Shown: one piece after another, positions 6,457 through 7,438 of the stretch
How the letters are laid out: each line of letters begins with the position of its first letter
Position numbering within the stretch: position 1 is the stretch's first letter
Assembly (NCBI GenBank): GCA_002342255.1
Contig: DDPP01000074.1
Coordinates: 18,292-25,729 of the forward strand
Length of the DNA stretch: 7,438 bases
Direction: 5' to 3'
Source of the DNA: Micrococcales bacterium UBA2465
GTDB lineage: Bacteria > Actinomycetota > Actinomycetes > Actinomycetales > Microbacteriaceae
Notes under the pieces: model-generated
What the model was told of the DNA's origin: nothing
Database searches by the model: none
What the model saw: the letters and a program-made list of their open reading frames with translations, nothing else
Made by a program: the position numbers and the translations under genes

Positions 6457-7438
6457 CTAGTTGGTTACAGTCAAGCTAGCAGTTGATGTGGCTGATCCAC
6501 CTGCGGTAGTAACTGTAATCTTGCCTGTTGCTGCACCGGCAGGGATTACGAACTTCAGCAAGGTAGCAGTTGATCCTGCAGCTACGGTCACCTGGGTTGA
6601 ACCCACGGTAACAGTTGCACCCGATAGGTTGGCTCCCTTGACAGAAACCAAAGTGACACCCTTCTTACCTGTGGTAGGTGTGAAGGAAGTTACTGTTGGT
6701 GCTGGAGGTAGAACAGTGAATGACTGTGAGGTAACAGTACCTGCACCAGTTGTAATCACTATTGCACCAGTAGCAGCACCAGTAGGAACTGCGAAGGTAA
6801 GAGTTGAACCAGTGTTGGTCAAAATCTTTGCAGTCTTGTTACCTGCAAATACGACCTTGGTTGCCTTTAGGTTCTTACCAGTCACAGTTACAGTTGCGCC
6901 AACCTTGCCACTTGTTGTGATGTCTGTGATCACAGCAGCTTGGTAGACGAACTTGGTTGAGCTGACAGTACCACCTGCGTTAGTTGCCGAGATGGTTGAA
7001 CCTGAAGTAACTCCAGCAGGAACAGTTACCGACACGCTGTTTGCAGAAAGTACAGTAAATGGTGCGCTGACTCCGCCGATAGCGATGTTGGTAGATGAAC
7101 CTAGGTTAGTTCCAGTCAAAGTGAAGCTTGCACCAACTTCTTTCACCAATGAGGCGACAAGAGTGATAGCGGGCTTCGCAGTTGCTGAGGTCGCCGATGT
7201 GAAGGCAGTTGCTGAGGTAGCAGTGCCTCCCGAGTTGGTGACCTTGAAGTAACCCTTTTGAGCTGAGTTAGGTGATGCAACGGTCAAGCGAGTTCCATCT
7301 GCACTAACTGCAAGAACAGTTACTGGAGTTGAAATTGCCGGAGTCTTGCCAATGGCAGGTGTAAACAAAGTCACACTTGAACCTAGCGCATCTCCCAGGT
7401 TGGTTCCAACGATGTCAATTGCCTGACCCTTCTTACCA
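6457..7438 (-). CDS. IPT/TIG-repeat protein, C-terminal part (start outside window)
   Basis: The minus-strand frame is open through the right edge. The first readable residues (GKKGQAIDIVGTNLGDALGS) are the start of an IPT/TIG domain, so the GTG at 7374 is internal and the gene begins beyond the window. About 327 residues are visible, forming four tandem domains of roughly 75-90 residues, each opening with a G(K)xG..(V/F)..(V/L)xGxNL motif (GTNLG, GTNLG, GKNLK, GANLS) and closing with a (V)P.G..(T/S)G...(V/T)..GG pattern. IPT/TIG domains are Ig-like folds common in bacterial surface and secreted proteins. Composition is dominated by Thr, Val, Ser, Gly and Ala with no Cys and few charges. It ends in VTN without LPXTG, helix or choline-binding repeats, so any anchoring or export signal must lie in the missing part. 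A surface or adhesive role is inference. It converges on the kinase-like gene. Confidence 0.85.
   Translation of the reverse strand, partial: GKKGQAIDIVGTNLGDALGSSVTLFTPAIGKTPAISTPVTVLAVSADGTRLTVASPNSAQKGYFKVTNSGGTATSATAFTSATSATAKPAITLVASLVKEVGASFTLTGTNLGSSTNIAIGGVSAPFTVLSANSVSVTVPAGVTSGSTISATNAGGTVSSTKFVYQAAVITDITTSGKVGATVTVTGKNLKATKVVFAGNKTAKILTNTGSTLTFAVPTGAATGAIVITTGAGTVTSQSFTVLPPAPTVTSFTPTTGKKGVTLVSVKGANLSGATVTVGSTQVTVAAGSTATLLKFVIPAGAATGKITVTTAGGSATSTASLTVTN
6460..7438 (-). repeat. Tandem array of four IPT/TIG domain repeats
   Basis: Repeat boundaries read from the translation on the minus strand: first (partial at its start) 7438-7177, second 7176-6934, third 6933-6700, fourth 6699-6460. 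They align at the protein level by the GxNL turn and the terminal TGxxxVTxxGG pattern. At DNA level they have diverged; I see only short shared runs (such as GCTGCACCGGCAGG against GCAGCACCAGTAGG near 6530 and 6773), so the array is old rather than a recent exact duplication. The first repeat carries an insertion (TPAIGKTPAISTP region) compared with the others. Confidence 0.75.

Noticed and set aside
6461..7252. Two long plus-strand open frames (6461-6946 and 6953-7252) opposite the IPT/TIG gene
   Set aside because: They are antisense to a clearly recognisable IPT/TIG repeat frame. Their Val/Pro/Ala-rich translations are what complementing Thr/Gly/Ser-rich repeats gives, and they match no family I know.
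6457..7374. GTG at 7374 as the start of the IPT/TIG gene
   Set aside because: The frame remains open to 7438 and encodes the opening strand and GTNLG turn of an IPT/TIG domain, so the start is outside the window.

Overview
The window looks like a compact chromosome segment from an actinobacterium of moderate GC content. The FKBP-type isomerase is of the short cytosolic kind typical of Actinobacteria, the tRNA has no encoded CCA, intergenic gaps are short, and the secreted proteins carry Cys-paired Ig-like and IPT/TIG repeats. A small-genome freshwater lineage (Luna-type Microbacteriaceae or acI-like) is my best guess, but this is inference from style and not from a marker gene. I saw no insertion sequence, CRISPR array, phage gene or attachment site.

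Left part (1-1106): the 3' end of a glycerol kinase gene runs in from the left edge. It is followed by a complete tRNA-Lys(UUU) whose 3' end lies almost directly against a strong hairpin terminator. Converging on this terminator from the right is a minus-strand gene for a cytosolic FKBP peptidyl-prolyl isomerase.

Middle part (1107-2180): a 79-base divergent spacer separates the FKBP gene from a plus-strand pair, a YCII-related small protein and, 3 bases after its stop, an alpha/beta hydrolase of the phospholipase/carboxylesterase type. A short hairpin without a U-tract follows the pair.

Right-centre (2192-6451): a secreted multidomain glycoside hydrolase family 16 protein (signal peptide, two Cys-paired Ig-like repeats, a further beta-sandwich-like region, a Gly-rich linker, a carbohydrate-binding-like region and a catalytic domain with an intact ExDxxE motif) is followed closely by an eight-helix membrane protein with a histidine-kinase-like C-terminus. 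The two probably share a transcript that ends at a very strong terminator at 6409-6451. No response regulator gene accompanies the kinase-like gene. The pairing suggests, but does not prove, a link between extracellular beta-glucan breakdown and envelope or nutrient sensing.

Right edge (6457-7438): on the minus strand, the C-terminal part of a Thr/Val/Ser/Gly/Ala-rich protein made of tandem IPT/TIG domains runs out of the window. It converges on the kinase-like gene and shares the terminator region. The most unusual item is the kinase-like protein, with a 4-helix / coiled-coil / 4-helix layout and an HG-type rather than HD-type phosphoacceptor motif.
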